Shown here piece after piece: positions 1 to 9,241 of a stretch of 64,000 nucleotides of DNA. Source of the DNA: LMUY01 sp964244655 (GTDB taxonomy: Bacteria > Pseudomonadota > Alphaproteobacteria > Acetobacterales > Acetobacteraceae). The position numbers and the translations under genes are program-made. The stretch spans positions 39,841 through 103,840 of the forward strand of contig CAXTJU010000001.1 of the NCBI GenBank assembly GCA_964244655.1, written 5' to 3'. Every line of letters begins with the position of its first letter. Positions within the stretch are counted from its first letter, which is position 1. Below the pieces are notes generated by a model. The model saw nothing but the letters and a program-made list of their open reading frames with translations. It was not told where the DNA came from and did not search any database.

Positions 1-1092
1 CAACCCGACGAACGCGCCGCTGGCTTGGTCGTCCCACACCGGGCTGCGCTCGCCCATCAGATAAGGCAGGAACACCACGCCGCCGCTGTCCGCCGCAGCT
101 TCCGCATCCAGCTGCGCGGCGGACACGGTGCCCGCGCCGTCGCGGCAGAACTGCGACTGAAACCAGGATACCGATGCCCCGGCGGTAATCGCGCCGCCGA
201 ACACGTAGAGGTCCTCCATGCCGTTGAACACGTGCGGCATGGCGATCAGCCCGTGCCGCGCGTCGGCGTGGCGGGTGACGCTGCCCCAGCACATGCTGGT
301 GCCGATCATGGCGACGTGCTGGCCTGGCCGGGTGGCGCCGGCGGCGAAGGTAGCGACCGCCGCGTCTACCCCGCCCGCCATCACGGGGGTGCCCGCGAGT
401 AGCCCAGTGCGTCCAGCCCAGGTGCCCGAAATCACACCTACCGGCGCCGAGGACTCCACCAGCCGTTCCGGCATCATCGAGCGCGGGATACCCAGCGCGT
501 CCAGCATCTCGCCCGACCAGGCGCGCGCCTTGATGTCATACACGCCGCCGATGTTGCCGGCCGAGGAATGATCGACCGCCACGGCCCCCGTCAGTTGCTC
601 AATCACCCAGGCGTTCGGCGGCAGCAGGTGCCGAGTCCGCGCCCATACCTCGGGGCGGTTGCGTTGCAGCCACAGCATCTTGGTGAAGCCGTAATAGCTG
701 TCTACGCCGTTGCCGGTGATGTCGTACAGCCGGTTCAGGTCCTGCGTCGCCCGCACGTGCGCCACTTCCGCCCCGGCGCGGCGGTCCATCCAGATCAGGC
801 ACGGATGCAGCGGCTGCATCTCGGCATCTACCGGGATGCCGGAGCCGCCATACAGGCTACTGACGCAAAGCCCGGCGATCTCGCCCGCCGGCACGCCCGC
901 CTTGGCCACGCACCCGGCGATGCACACCGCCACCGCCTCCAGCCACACCCGCGCATCCTGCTCCGCCCAGAGCGGCTGCGGCGTGTCCGGGGCATAGGCG
1001 TGGCTATGCTGCGCCAGGATGCGCCCGCCTGCATCGGCCAGCAGCGCCTTGGTGCTCTGCGTGCCGATATCGACGCCGACGACGTAGGGCAT
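1..1092 (-). CDS. FGGY-family carbohydrate kinase, 3' end cut by window edge
   Basis: Open reading frame of 364 codons running off the left edge. It begins MPYVVGVDIGTQSTKALL, the FGGY phosphate-binding signature (DxGT-S/T). Further on it has a GGVDAAVATFAAG segment, where the family's catalytic aspartate lies, and a second phosphate loop near AMIGTSMCWG. Full-length family members are about 500 residues, so roughly the last 130 are missing here. The start lies 2 bp after the dehydrogenase stop, so the two are co-transcribed. The family phosphorylates sugars or polyols in the cytoplasm. The neighbouring importer and polyol-type dehydrogenase suggest that a ketose made by the dehydrogenase is the substrate, but the exact sugar cannot be read from the sequence. 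Confidence 0.88.
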   Translation of the reverse strand, partial: MPYVVGVDIGTQSTKALLADAGGRILAQHSHAYAPDTPQPLWAEQDARVWLEAVAVCIAGCVAKAGVPAGEIAGLCVSSLYGGSGIPVDAEMQPLHPCLIWMDRRAGAEVAHVRATQDLNRLYDITGNGVDSYYGFTKMLWLQRNRPEVWARTRHLLPPNAWVIEQLTGAVAVDHSSAGNIGGVYDIKARAWSGEMLDALGIPRSMMPERLVESSAPVGVISGTWAGRTGLLAGTPVMAGGVDAAVATFAAGATRPGQHVAMIGTSMCWGSVTRHADARHGLIAMPHVFNGMEDLYVFGGAITAGASVSWFQSQFCRDGAGTVSAAQLDAEAAADSGGVVFLPYLMGERSPVWDDQASGAFVGL

Positions 1093-1094
1093 GA

Positions 1095-2192
1095 CTAAGC
1101 GGTCATCGGCTTCAGCAGCACCTTGATTGAGTCGAGCGAGTTGGCCACCTTGATGGCCTCCTCCCACTCTTCAAGCGCGTAGCCATGGGTGACGATGCCC
1201 TGCGAGGTCACCAGCCCGCGGTCCAGCAGGTCGATCGCGATCGGGTAGCAGTACGGGCCGAGGTGCACGCCGCGCACGTCCAGCTCCTTGCGATCGCCGA
1301 TGATCGAGAAATCCATGGTCACGTCGCTGCCGAACACCGAGAACTCCACGAAACGGCCCAGCTTGCGGATCATCGCCATGCCCTGCGTGACGCCAGAGGG
1401 CGACCCCGTCGCCTCAATGTACACGTCGCAGCCATAGCCGCCGGTCATGCCCTGCACGATCGCCAGCGCGTCCTGCTCCTTGGGGTTGATCACCACGTCG
1501 GCGCCGAATTGGGTGGCCAGCGCCAGCCGCTCCGGCACCATGTCGATCACGATCAGCTTCTTCGGCGTCTTGAGCTTGGCGACCTGCACCATCATCAGCC
1601 CGATCGGCCCGGCACCGGCGATCACCACCACGTCGTCCAGCTGCACGTCGCCGCGCTGCACCGTGTGAATGGCGCAGGACAGCGGCTCAATGATCGCCGC
1701 GTCCTCCAGCCGCATGGATTTCGGGATGACGTGGATGCGGGCGGTGGGCGGGATCAGCATGTACTCGGACATGCCGCCATCGGCCACCTCGCGCTGAAAG
1801 CCGAAGATGTTGTGCACCTCGCACATCCAGTACTTGCCGGAGCGGCAGAACCGGCAGCGGTCGCACGGCACGATCTGCTCGGCGATCACGGTGTCGCCAG
1901 GCTGCACGCCGAAATGCTCGGCAGCCCCCTCGCCCAGATCGTCCACAATGCCGAAGAACTCGTGCCCGGGAATCACCGGCGGCTTGACGTAGGCGGGAGT
2001 ACCCGGCGCGCCCCAGAACATCTTGGCCCCGCCCCAGCACTTGCAGTCGCTGGCGCAGATGCCGCACGCGGTGATGCGGATCACCATCTCGCGGGATTTC
2101 GGCGCCGGACGCGACACCTTCTCCACCCGGTAGTCCTCCGGGCCGTGGCAGACGATCGCCGTCATGCGGTCATTGGCGCCGATTGCGTTCAT
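1095..2192 (-). CDS. zinc-dependent medium-chain dehydrogenase, erythritol/L-threitol dehydrogenase-like
   Basis: 365 residues of the zinc alcohol dehydrogenase (MDR) family. Visible are the catalytic zinc ligands (Cys in ACGICASD, His-Glu in PGHEFFG), four structural-zinc cysteines in CDRCRFCRSGKYWMC, and the NAD-binding loop GAGPIGLMM. From memory, the segments AYVKPPVIPGHEF and FVEFSVFGSDVTMDFSIIGD match the group annotated as erythritol/L-threitol dehydrogenase, which oxidises tetritols to erythrulose. The assignment to that subgroup is by recollection, so the substrate is only probable. The gene sits between the ABC importer and the FGGY kinase on the same strand, consistent with import, oxidation and then phosphorylation of a polyol. 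Confidence 0.8.
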   Translation of the reverse strand: MNAIGANDRMTAIVCHGPEDYRVEKVSRPAPKSREMVIRITACGICASDCKCWGGAKMFWGAPGTPAYVKPPVIPGHEFFGIVDDLGEGAAEHFGVQPGDTVIAEQIVPCDRCRFCRSGKYWMCEVHNIFGFQREVADGGMSEYMLIPPTARIHVIPKSMRLEDAAIIEPLSCAIHTVQRGDVQLDDVVVIAGAGPIGLMMVQVAKLKTPKKLIVIDMVPERLALATQFGADVVINPKEQDALAIVQGMTGGYGCDVYIEATGSPSGVTQGMAMIRKLGRFVEFSVFGSDVTMDFSIIGDRKELDVRGVHLGPYCYPIAIDLLDRGLVTSQGIVTHGYALEEWEEAIKVANSLDSIKVLLKPMTA

Positions 2193-2225
2193 CTTGAAGC
2201 TCCATTCATGGTGCGGCGCGCCGGG

Positions 2226-3479
2226 TCATGCGCGGCCGTGGGAGGCGCGCGAGCGGCGCGCCAGGGAATCGACGATGACCGCCGTCGCCAGCACCGCGCC
2301 GGTGATCATGTAGCGCAGCGAGGAGGACAGATCGAGCAGGGTCAGCCCGCTCGCGATCGATTGGATGACGATGATGCCGAGCAGGGCCGAGTAGGCGCTG
2401 CCACGTCCGCCGAACAGGCTGGTGCCGCCGATCACCGCGGCGGCGATGGCGTCGAGGTTCACGTCGCCGGTGCCGGCCTGTTGGCTGGCGGAGGCGAGGC
2501 GGGCAGCAGACAGTATGCCACCGACCGCGGCCAGTGTCGAGCACAGCACGAAGGCGCTGGTGTAGATGGCGCGCACGTTGATGCCCGCCCGCCGGGCCGC
2601 CTCGCGGTTGCCGCCGACGGCGATCATCGAGCGGCCCCACTTCGTCCGCTTCAGGGCATATTCCATGCCCACGACTAGGGCTGCGAAGAAGCCGAACATC
2701 CAGGGGATGCCGCGGTCGCGGTTGAGGTAGAAAACGATGATTTCGAGTACGGCAGCGAGGACCACCGCACGGACGAGCAGGCCGTTGAGCGATTGCGCCG
2801 ACAGCCCGGCCTGGCGTCGCCGGGATGCGGTGCGCAGCCCCGTGGCGAAGGTCGCGATGCCGGCCAGCGCGGCTAGCCCGTAGCTGACGGCGTGCGGCAT
2901 CACGAGCGTCTCACCCAGCGTCACCATCGGCGATTCGTACGGCAGGTTGATCGATCCGCTGGCGCCGAGGATGTAGAGCTGCAGGCCGAGGACGGCGAGC
3001 AAGCCCGCCAGCGTCGAGACGAAGCTCGGCATTCCCAGGCGGTTGAATAGCAGCGCGTAAACCGAGCCGATCACGGCGCCCACGGCCAACGCAGCCAAAA
3101 TGGCGAGCCAAACCGGCCAGCCCATGTTGACCCACAGCACGCCGAGCATGGCCGAGGCGAAGCCGCTGACCGAGCCCACCGACAGGTCAATCTCGCCGAC
3201 CATCAGGATGCAGACGATGCCGAGCGAGATCACGCCCACCGTCGAGCTGTCGAACAGCAGGTTGACCAGGTTGTTGCTCGACAGGAAGATCGGGTTGAGG
3301 CTCTCGAATACCGTCCAGATCACCACCAGCCCGACGACGACCGGCAGCGAGCCCAGGTCGCCTGAGCGCACCCGGTCGATCATGGAGCGGATCGCGCCCG
3401 CAACGCCGGTGTCGTGCCGGACACGCACGTCGCTGCGGTCGAGCAACGACGTCACAGCCGGCTTGGTCTCGATCGTCAT
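2226..3479 (-). CDS. sugar ABC transporter permease (RbsC/FrcC-like)
   Basis: 417-residue inner-membrane permease of the BPD_transp_2 (ribose/xylose) type with about ten hydrophobic segments. Family hallmarks are GIVCILMVGEIDLSVGSV near residue 90 and, further on, AVGGNREAARRAGI and AAVIGGTSLFGGRGS. The ATG at 3479 overlaps the stop of the upstream ATPase gene (ATGA), showing translational coupling. A longer in-frame reading back to 3995 lies inside the ATPase gene in another frame and is not used. It moves the sugar across the inner membrane with the ATPase and the periplasmic binding protein encoded just upstream. Confidence 0.9.
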   Translation of the reverse strand: MTIETKPAVTSLLDRSDVRVRHDTGVAGAIRSMIDRVRSGDLGSLPVVVGLVVIWTVFESLNPIFLSSNNLVNLLFDSSTVGVISLGIVCILMVGEIDLSVGSVSGFASAMLGVLWVNMGWPVWLAILAALAVGAVIGSVYALLFNRLGMPSFVSTLAGLLAVLGLQLYILGASGSINLPYESPMVTLGETLVMPHAVSYGLAALAGIATFATGLRTASRRRQAGLSAQSLNGLLVRAVVLAAVLEIIVFYLNRDRGIPWMFGFFAALVVGMEYALKRTKWGRSMIAVGGNREAARRAGINVRAIYTSAFVLCSTLAAVGGILSAARLASASQQAGTGDVNLDAIAAAVIGGTSLFGGRGSAYSALLGIIVIQSIASGLTLLDLSSSLRYMITGAVLATAVIVDSLARRSRASHGRA

Positions 3480-4321
3480 GCGCGTATCTCCGCCGTGGCG
3501 TCCCGTTGGATCTGGCGCCGGCCGGAGCGCCGCGAGACCGAGTTGTCGGCAGCCCCGGTGATGGCGCTGACCAGCTCCTGGTTGGATGCGTCGGGGTAGA
3601 ACACGCCGTTGTTGCGTCCCAGCCGCAGCACGACGATGCGGTCCGCCACGGCGCGCACGTCCTCCATGTTGTGGCTGATCATGATGACCCCCAAGCCGCG
3701 GTCGCGCACCCGCTCGATCAGGTCGAGCACCTCGGCCGTCTGCGCCACGCCCAGCGCCGCGGTCGGCTCGTCCAACAAGATAAGCTTGGGATCGAGCAAC
3801 AGGGAGCGCGCGATCGCCACGGTCTGGCGCTGCCCGCCGGAGAGCGAGGCGACCGGCTCGCGCACGCTGGGGATGCGGGCGGACAGCTCGTTCAGCAACG
3901 TCCAGGCACGGATTTCCATCGACACCTCGTCGAGTTGCATCGGGCGCAGCTCCTTGCCGAGGAAGATGTTGGCGACCACGTCGAGGTTCTCGCACAAGGC
4001 GAGGTCCTGGAAGACGGTCGCGATGCCGAGGGCCAGCGCATCGCTCGGCCCCGAGAGCGTTACGGGCTTGCCCGCGAACGTCATGGTCCCGGCGCTGGGC
4101 TGGTGCACGCCGGAGAGAACCTTGATCAGCGTCGATTTCCCGGCGCCGTTGTCACCCACCAGCGCCACGACCTCGCCCGCCTGCACGTCCAGGTCGATGC
4201 CGGTCAGCGCGGAGACCGCGCCGAAGTTCTTGGAAATGCCGCGAAGGCTGAGCACCGGCTCGCTTTGGTGCGCGGGCACCGCTTCGCTTTGGTGCGCCGG
4301 TTCAGTCCATGTGTCAGTCAT
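3476..4321 (-). CDS. sugar ABC transporter ATP-binding protein, single nucleotide-binding domain
   Basis: 281 residues with Walker A GDNGAGKST, signature LSGGQRQ, Walker B LILLDEP and a switch His in MISHN. Most carbohydrate importers of this class (RbsA, XylG, AraG) carry two fused ATPase domains over about 500 residues. This one has a single domain, as in the rhizobial fructose system FrcA, so it should act as a homodimer. The ATG at 4321 (MTDTWTEP) was chosen because the longer reading to 4465 runs into the binding-protein gene in another frame. The N terminus holds a duplicated AHQSE unit (AHQSEAVPAHQSEPVL). It overlaps the permease start by four bases. Confidence 0.9.
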   Translation of the reverse strand: MTDTWTEPAHQSEAVPAHQSEPVLSLRGISKNFGAVSALTGIDLDVQAGEVVALVGDNGAGKSTLIKVLSGVHQPSAGTMTFAGKPVTLSGPSDALALGIATVFQDLALCENLDVVANIFLGKELRPMQLDEVSMEIRAWTLLNELSARIPSVREPVASLSGGQRQTVAIARSLLLDPKLILLDEPTAALGVAQTAEVLDLIERVRDRGLGVIMISHNMEDVRAVADRIVVLRLGRNNGVFYPDASNQELVSAITGAADNSVSRRSGRRQIQRDATAEIRA

Positions 4322-4413
4322 AACCGGCGAACCTTTCGGGAAACGTGGCCGCAGCGCAAAGGCGTGGGGGCCGCCTGGCCGGCCACAAGGCCAGCCAGGC
4401 GGCCCGGGTCGGC

Positions 4414-5526
4414 TTAGGGCGTGATGCCGAGCTTCTTGCAGCCTTCGGCATAGCGGCCGGTGCACAGTACCGCCGCCGTCTCGATCGGCTTGCCGTTGAC
4501 CATCTTGTCAACGATCTCTGCCTTGAGGTTGGAAGCCGTGATGAGCGTCGGCGTGAACAGCTGCGTCGGCGTGTTGAACAGCTGGGCGTCGGCCTTGGGC
4601 GCCTGGCCGGACAGCAGCTGCACCGCGACGTTCGCGGCCGCAGCAGCCACGATCTCGCTCGGCTTTGAGATCGTGTTGTACTGGTCGCCGGAGATGATCA
4701 GCTGCAGCCCGGCAATCGTCGCGTCGTTGCCGGTCACCGACGGCACCGGCTCGACGCCGGCCGCCTTGAAGGCCGCGATCGCCCCGCCGCCCGTGCCGTC
4801 ATTGGCGGCGACGACGCCCACGATCTTCTTGCCGAAGCGCGAGATTTGGCCGCTGACCCATTGCTGCGCCTTGGCAGGCGCCCATTCCGGCGTGTCGTAC
4901 TCGGCCAGCGTCTTGTAGCCGCCCTCGCCGATGCCCTCGTGGATGCCCTTCTTGATGAGTCCGGCCGCCGCGTCGGTGGGCGAGCCGTTGACTTCGAGCA
5001 GGCCGGCATCCCCGGGCGCCACGTGCATGGCCTTCAAGTGCTCGACCAGCGACTCCGCAATCGACTTGCCGATCGCCTCGTTGTTGAACGACACGTAATA
5101 GTCCGCCGGGGTGGACGGCACGGGCCGGTCATAGGCGATGACCTTGATGCCCTGGCCCCGCGCCTGCTTCACCAGCGATGCCGCGGCGGCCGAGTCGACC
5201 GGGTCGATCACGATGGCCTTGGCGCCCTGGGAGATGACCGAGTTGAACTGCTGCTGCTGCCGCGAGGCGTCGCCGTCCGCGTTCTGGTAGAGCACCTTGC
5301 AGCTGGGGCAGAGCTTCGTCATCTCGGCCACGAAGCCGGGGTGGTCGTGCTCCTCATAGCGTGTCGAGCTCTGGTCCGGCATCAGGAACGCGACCGTCGT
5401 GTCCGAAATCCCGGCCGCGGAGGCGGCCGGCCCGGCGAGGACGGACAGAACGAGCGCCGCGGCGCCGGCCAGCGGCGTGATGGACGTTGACGCCTGATAC
5501 TTCTTGGAGGTGGGCTTCTGAGGCAT
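4414..5526 (-). CDS. periplasmic sugar-binding protein of ABC importer
   Basis: 370 residues with an N-terminal signal peptide (hydrophobic stretch around residues 17-38, likely cleavage after ASA-AG) and a type I periplasmic binding fold. Recognisable segments are VAFLMPDQSSTRYEEHD, AIVIDPVDSAAAASLV, IKVIAYDRP, VGVVAANDGTGGGAIAAF and VTGNDATIAGLQLI, the last being the ribose/xylose-binding type with its ligand-contacting Asp. Two small cysteine pairs (CPSC near the N terminus, CTGRYAEGC near the C terminus) may form disulfides. It should capture the sugar or polyol in the periplasm and deliver it to the permease. It is the first transport gene of the operon, 61 bp after the AraC-type regulator gene. 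Confidence 0.9.
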   Translation of the reverse strand: MPQKPTSKKYQASTSITPLAGAAALVLSVLAGPAASAAGISDTTVAFLMPDQSSTRYEEHDHPGFVAEMTKLCPSCKVLYQNADGDASRQQQQFNSVISQGAKAIVIDPVDSAAAASLVKQARGQGIKVIAYDRPVPSTPADYYVSFNNEAIGKSIAESLVEHLKAMHVAPGDAGLLEVNGSPTDAAAGLIKKGIHEGIGEGGYKTLAEYDTPEWAPAKAQQWVSGQISRFGKKIVGVVAANDGTGGGAIAAFKAAGVEPVPSVTGNDATIAGLQLIISGDQYNTISKPSEIVAAAAANVAVQLLSGQAPKADAQLFNTPTQLFTPTLITASNLKAEIVDKMVNGKPIETAAVLCTGRYAEGCKKLGITP

Positions 5527-5587
5527 GGACGCTTCCTTCGTGGAATGATTACGGGCCGTTGCTGTTTGGTGGAGGCAGGACGCCTCG

Positions 5588-6550
5588 TCAGTTCAGGGTC
5601 GCTCGCATCCTCTGCTTCTGGTTGATGGACCGGACGCCGCCAGGCGCCTCCATGGCGCCGGACGCCTGCGCCGCATGGTGGCTGCGGTAGGTGGACGGCG
5701 ACATTGCCTTCTGCGCCAGGAACTGGCGGTTGAAGTTGGACACGTTGTTGAAGCCGACCTCGAAGCAAATGTCGGCGACGCGCTGGCGGCCGAGCGTCAG
5801 CAGGTCGCACGCGTGATTGACCCGAAGGCTGTTGACGTAGCTGACGAAGCTCATCCCGGCATGGCGGCGGAAGGCGCGGCTGAACGCGCTGGGGCTGTAA
5901 CCGCACAGCGCCGCCAGGTCGGTTTCGCGCAGGTCGCTCGCGAGATTGCGGGCGATGTGCGCAAGCGCGTGGTTCAGCGGGCGCACCATGTAGTCGCCGG
6001 GCCGCGGCTGGTAGCCGACGCTGGCCAGGGCCTGGCGGCCAGGATCGCCGTGCAGGATGCCGAGCAGGCCAAAAAGCAGCTCCAGTCGCCGGGCGCCGCC
6101 GGCCTGCAGCAACTCCTCCAGCATGGGCCTGGCGGCGGCACCAGCAGCGGGGCTGAACAGCAGGCCGCGCCCGCACTCGTCAAGCAGCGCCGGCAGAAAC
6201 CGCATCTCAGGGAACAGCGCCGCGATGCCGGCCGCCATCGCCCCGGTAAACTGCAGCACCAGGCAGCGGCGGGGCACCACGGCCGCGGTGGGCACGTCGC
6301 TGATCCAGTTGTGCGGCAGGTTGGGGCCGGTCAGCACCAGGTTGCCGGGGCCGAACGGCCCGATGTGGTCGCCTACGAAGCAGCGCCCGGTGGTTTCGGT
6401 GATCAGATGCAGCTCGTACTCGGGGTGAAAATGCCAGCGCACCGTCCGGTAGGGATAGCCGTGCGACCACACCTTGAAGGATTCGGTGCCAGGCACGCCA
6501 ACCACCTCAAGGGCTGCGTCATGCTGAGCAGGTCGTACGGCGCCGCCCAT
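5588..6550 (-). CDS. AraC-family transcriptional regulator
   Basis: 320 residues. The N-terminal half is a cupin-like effector domain (WHFHPEYELHLIT, near residue 40). The C-terminal ~100 residues contain the two helix-turn-helix units of the AraC/XylS family, seen in LAALCGYSPSAFSRAFRRH and VADICFEVGFNNVSNFNRQF. The ATG at 6550 (MGGAV) is preferred; an upstream in-frame start at 6619 is possible but adds an unlike sequence. It lies directly upstream of the sugar-importer operon on the same strand, so it most likely activates that operon in response to the imported sugar. It could also be co-transcribed with it, since only 61 bp separate them. Confidence 0.88.
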   Translation of the reverse strand: MGGAVRPAQHDAALEVVGVPGTESFKVWSHGYPYRTVRWHFHPEYELHLITETTGRCFVGDHIGPFGPGNLVLTGPNLPHNWISDVPTAAVVPRRCLVLQFTGAMAAGIAALFPEMRFLPALLDECGRGLLFSPAAGAAARPMLEELLQAGGARRLELLFGLLGILHGDPGRQALASVGYQPRPGDYMVRPLNHALAHIARNLASDLRETDLAALCGYSPSAFSRAFRRHAGMSFVSYVNSLRVNHACDLLTLGRQRVADICFEVGFNNVSNFNRQFLAQKAMSPSTYRSHHAAQASGAMEAPGGVRSINQKQRMRATLN

Positions 6551-6693
6551 GGTTTTCGTCGCTTCCCCTCGCGCCAGCGCCGAGCAACTGCTTCGGCCCC
6601 AGTCATTGCTTGGGGGCAAGATATGGCTTTGCGACGGCCGGCGCTACCGCAATCGACTCTGGCCTTTGATACTTTCTTGCGCGGACTCGCATT

Positions 6694-6708
6694 TAATTCA
6701 CGCAATTA
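6694..6708. promoter_or_regulatory. inverted repeat in AT-rich divergent promoter region
   Basis: TAATT and AATTA arms are separated by five bases within an AT-rich patch between the divergent araC-type gene (start 6550) and MFS gene (start 6802). The 251-bp gap holds no gene. This is a possible operator or promoter element. No clear -35/-10 pair could be fixed. Confidence 0.3.
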
Positions 6709-6801
6709 TGGCAATGCCAAGCATCACTGCATCACCGGGCGCGGATGGGACCCACGGCTTTGGCACGCTATGTCCCACCAAGCTCCACCGCAGGCGTGCC
6801 A

Positions 6802-8055
6802 ATGTCCCCTTCCGCCCACCTCGCCGCCATCAACCTTTTCGTGGGCGACATCCAGGGCGGGCTGGGGCCGTTCCTGTCCACCTGGCTCGCCCAGGCCGGG
6901 CATTGGACCCCGGCGCGCATCGGCCTGGTCACCACGATCGTGGGCTTCGCCACCCTGGCGCTCAACACGCCGGCCGGGCTGCTGGCGGACCGCACGGGCC
7001 GACCGCGGTTGCTGCTGGGCCTGGCCTGCATCGCCATCCTGGCCGGCACGGTCCTGCTGCTGCCCGCGCGCAGCTTCACGGCGGTGCTGCTGGCCCAGGG
7101 CCTGGCCGCGTGCGGCGGCACCCTGGTGGTGCCGGCGCTCACCTCGCTCACGCTGGGCATGGTCGGCAAGGCGGGCTTCCCCCGCCAGCAGGGCCGCAAC
7201 CAGGCATTCAACCACGCCGGCATCCTGTCGGCCGCGCTGCTGATCGCCGGCGGCGTGCGGTTCGTGGGGCCCGGCGTCGCCTTCCTGGCCCTGGGGCTGA
7301 TGGCGGTGGCAGCACTGGCCGCCATTGCGATCACGCCGGGCAAGGCCTGGAACGGCCGCCGGGCCCATGGCTGGAAGACGGAGGAGCCGGACGAGGCGGA
7401 CCGCTCGCACCCGGCGCTGGCCGTGCTGGCCAACCGCCGGCTGCTGCTGCTTGCCTTGGCCTTGTCGCTGTTCAACCTCGGCAACGGCGCCATGCTCTCG
7501 CTGGTGGCGCAGCGGCTGGTGGCGGACGGCGTGCAGGCCGCGACCGGATGGGTGGCTGCCTACGTCGTCGTCGCCCAACTGACGATGATCCCGGTGGCGC
7601 TGTGGGCGGGGTCGCTGGCGGACAAGCGCGGCCGCCGCCACCTGCTCATGGTCGCCTGCGCCGCCCTGGTGGTGCGCGCTGGCCTGTCCGCCCTGGTCAG
7701 CGGCCCGGCCTGGCTGATCCCGGCCGAGGTGCTGGACGGCGTGTCCTCCGGCCTGCTCGGGGTAGCGGTGCCGGTGCTGGTGGCGGATCTCACCTGGGGC
7801 AGCGGCCGCACGCAGACGGCGCTGGGCACGGTCAACGGCCTGCAAGGCGTCGGCGGCGCGCTGTCCGGCGTGTTCAGCGGCCTGCTGGTGGAGTGGCTGG
7901 GCTGGACCGGTGCGCTGCTCGCCCTGGCGGCCCCCGCCGCCCTGGCCCTGGCCGTGGCGCTGTGGCTGGAGGAGACGCGGGAGCTGGACGCGCCATTCCC
8001 GCCCAAGGCGGTTCCGGGAGATGCGCCCCGCGATAAGGCGGACGTTGCGGACTGA
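6802..8055 (+). CDS. MFS transporter
   Basis: 417-residue membrane protein with about twelve hydrophobic segments. It has the MFS inter-helix motif in its first half (GLLADRTGRPRLLLG) and a related one in the second half (GSLADKRGRRHLLM). The loop between halves is charged (KTEEPDEADRSH). The ATG at 6802 (MSPSAHLAAINLFVGD) is preferred over 6745 because the first helix begins immediately after it. The substrate cannot be read from the sequence; the family includes drug/proton antiporters and small-metabolite exporters. It is transcribed away from the sugar operon and stands alone, so a role in sugar uptake is not indicated. Confidence 0.85.
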   Translation: MSPSAHLAAINLFVGDIQGGLGPFLSTWLAQAGHWTPARIGLVTTIVGFATLALNTPAGLLADRTGRPRLLLGLACIAILAGTVLLLPARSFTAVLLAQGLAACGGTLVVPALTSLTLGMVGKAGFPRQQGRNQAFNHAGILSAALLIAGGVRFVGPGVAFLALGLMAVAALAAIAITPGKAWNGRRAHGWKTEEPDEADRSHPALAVLANRRLLLLALALSLFNLGNGAMLSLVAQRLVADGVQAATGWVAAYVVVAQLTMIPVALWAGSLADKRGRRHLLMVACAALVVRAGLSALVSGPAWLIPAEVLDGVSSGLLGVAVPVLVADLTWGSGRTQTALGTVNGLQGVGGALSGVFSGLLVEWLGWTGALLALAAPAALALAVALWLEETRELDAPFPPKAVPGDAPRDKADVAD

Positions 8056-8065
8056 CACCCGGCAG

Positions 8066-9205
8066 TCATATGGCCACGGCCGGACGCCTCGCGCCTAGCC
8101 ACGTCCTAATGCCCTGGTTCAGCGGCTCCGAGTAGGCCCGCCCCACTATGGCGGCGATCCCAGCCGACAGGGCAAGATAGGCAAGCAGCAGTGCCAGCTT
8201 GCGGTCGCCGAACACGGCGTCCGCTGGAAATGCCGACCGCAGCAAGCCAAGGACGACCAGGTGAAACAGGTAAAGCTCATAGCTGAGCCTGCCGAACCAT
8301 TCGACCGCCGCGAAGGCTCGGCGCCGCTCGAACAAGGCCGCGCCGGGTCGATGGCAGGCCTGGAACAGCAGGCAGGCCGTGCCGAGCGCCATGAGCGTGA
8401 CGCCATAGACGTTGGTGACCGCGATGGAGCGGACGAGATAGAGCACCATCATGGCGGCAATGACGAGAGGCTGGGCAACGCCGGCCCAAACCCCGGAGAC
8501 ACTTGCACGGCGGGCCAGCAGGGCCGTGCAGCAGCCCACGGCAATGCCGTCAAACGAAGCGAGGTAGGAGTAGAGGAACTGCGCCTCGTCCGCCTGGTGC
8601 AGCCCGCGCCAGATCGGGCCGATCACGATCACGGCGGTCCAGAATGCGACGAGGAAAGCCGGACGGCGAAGGGTGAGGCAGAGGATCGGGAATGAGAGGT
8701 AGAACATCTCCTCCACCGACAAGGACCACAGGACGCCGAGGGGGTAGTTCACCCACCCTGCCGGAGTGGCCATCAGCCCGTTCATCCAAAAGGTCAGTGA
8801 AGCGAAGTTGACCAGCCAGAACGACACCGGCGGACCTTCTTCAGGATGGTTTTGGAAGATCGTCAGCCCCATAGCTGCCAAGGCATTCACGACCACCAGC
8901 AAAAGCAGCAAGCTCGGGATGATCCTCGCAGCTCTCAAGCTGTAGAAGGTGCGGGCACTCAGGTTTTGCAGGCTGCCCCACCGAGCTTCAGCATTGGACG
9001 TAATCAGGAAGCCAGATGTGACGAAGAACATCGTTACGGCATAGTTCCCGTTCCGGACGATGGCGTGGACGGCTTGCCACCCAATCAGCCGCGACAGCGC
9101 CGTATCATCCAGGGTGTATGGAATGTTGAAATGGTGCAGCATCACCAGGATGATCGACACGCCCCTCAGCAGGTCTATGCGCCTGTTGCGGATGCCGGCG
9201 CTCAT
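8066..9205 (-). CDS. acyltransferase 3 family membrane protein (OafA/YrhL-like)
   Basis: 379 residues, about ten membrane segments, beginning RRIDLLRGVSIILVMLHHF, the family signature with the catalytic-region histidine. The R-x10-H region and FFVTSGFLI are typical of acyltransferase family 3, which O-acetylates or O-acylates surface polysaccharides, peptidoglycan or lipids at the inner membrane. The ATG at 9205 is preferred to 9238 because the first helix follows directly. The gene is visibly less GC-rich than its neighbours, which may point to later acquisition. No polysaccharide genes are adjacent; the nearest are near 54-58 kb. Confidence 0.88.
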   Translation of the reverse strand: MSAGIRNRRIDLLRGVSIILVMLHHFNIPYTLDDTALSRLIGWQAVHAIVRNGNYAVTMFFVTSGFLITSNAEARWGSLQNLSARTFYSLRAARIIPSLLLLLVVVNALAAMGLTIFQNHPEEGPPVSFWLVNFASLTFWMNGLMATPAGWVNYPLGVLWSLSVEEMFYLSFPILCLTLRRPAFLVAFWTAVIVIGPIWRGLHQADEAQFLYSYLASFDGIAVGCCTALLARRASVSGVWAGVAQPLVIAAMMVLYLVRSIAVTNVYGVTLMALGTACLLFQACHRPGAALFERRRAFAAVEWFGRLSYELYLFHLVVLGLLRSAFPADAVFGDRKLALLLAYLALSAGIAAIVGRAYSEPLNQGIRTWLGARRPAVAI

Positions 9206-9241
9206 GGCACGGTGCTGGACGTTAAAGGTTTTCCTCAAACC

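Noticed and set aside
1185..2678. Long plus-strand frame (about 497 codons) over the dehydrogenase and permease genes
   Set aside because: It is antisense to well-supported genes, rich in His/Arg/Ala without family features, and typical of shadow frames in very GC-rich DNA.
4261..4300. Short direct repeat encoding AHQSE twice as a functional element
   Set aside because: It is inside the N terminus of the ATPase gene, in frame by an 8-codon unit, and looks like a simple duplication; kept only as a note in that gene.
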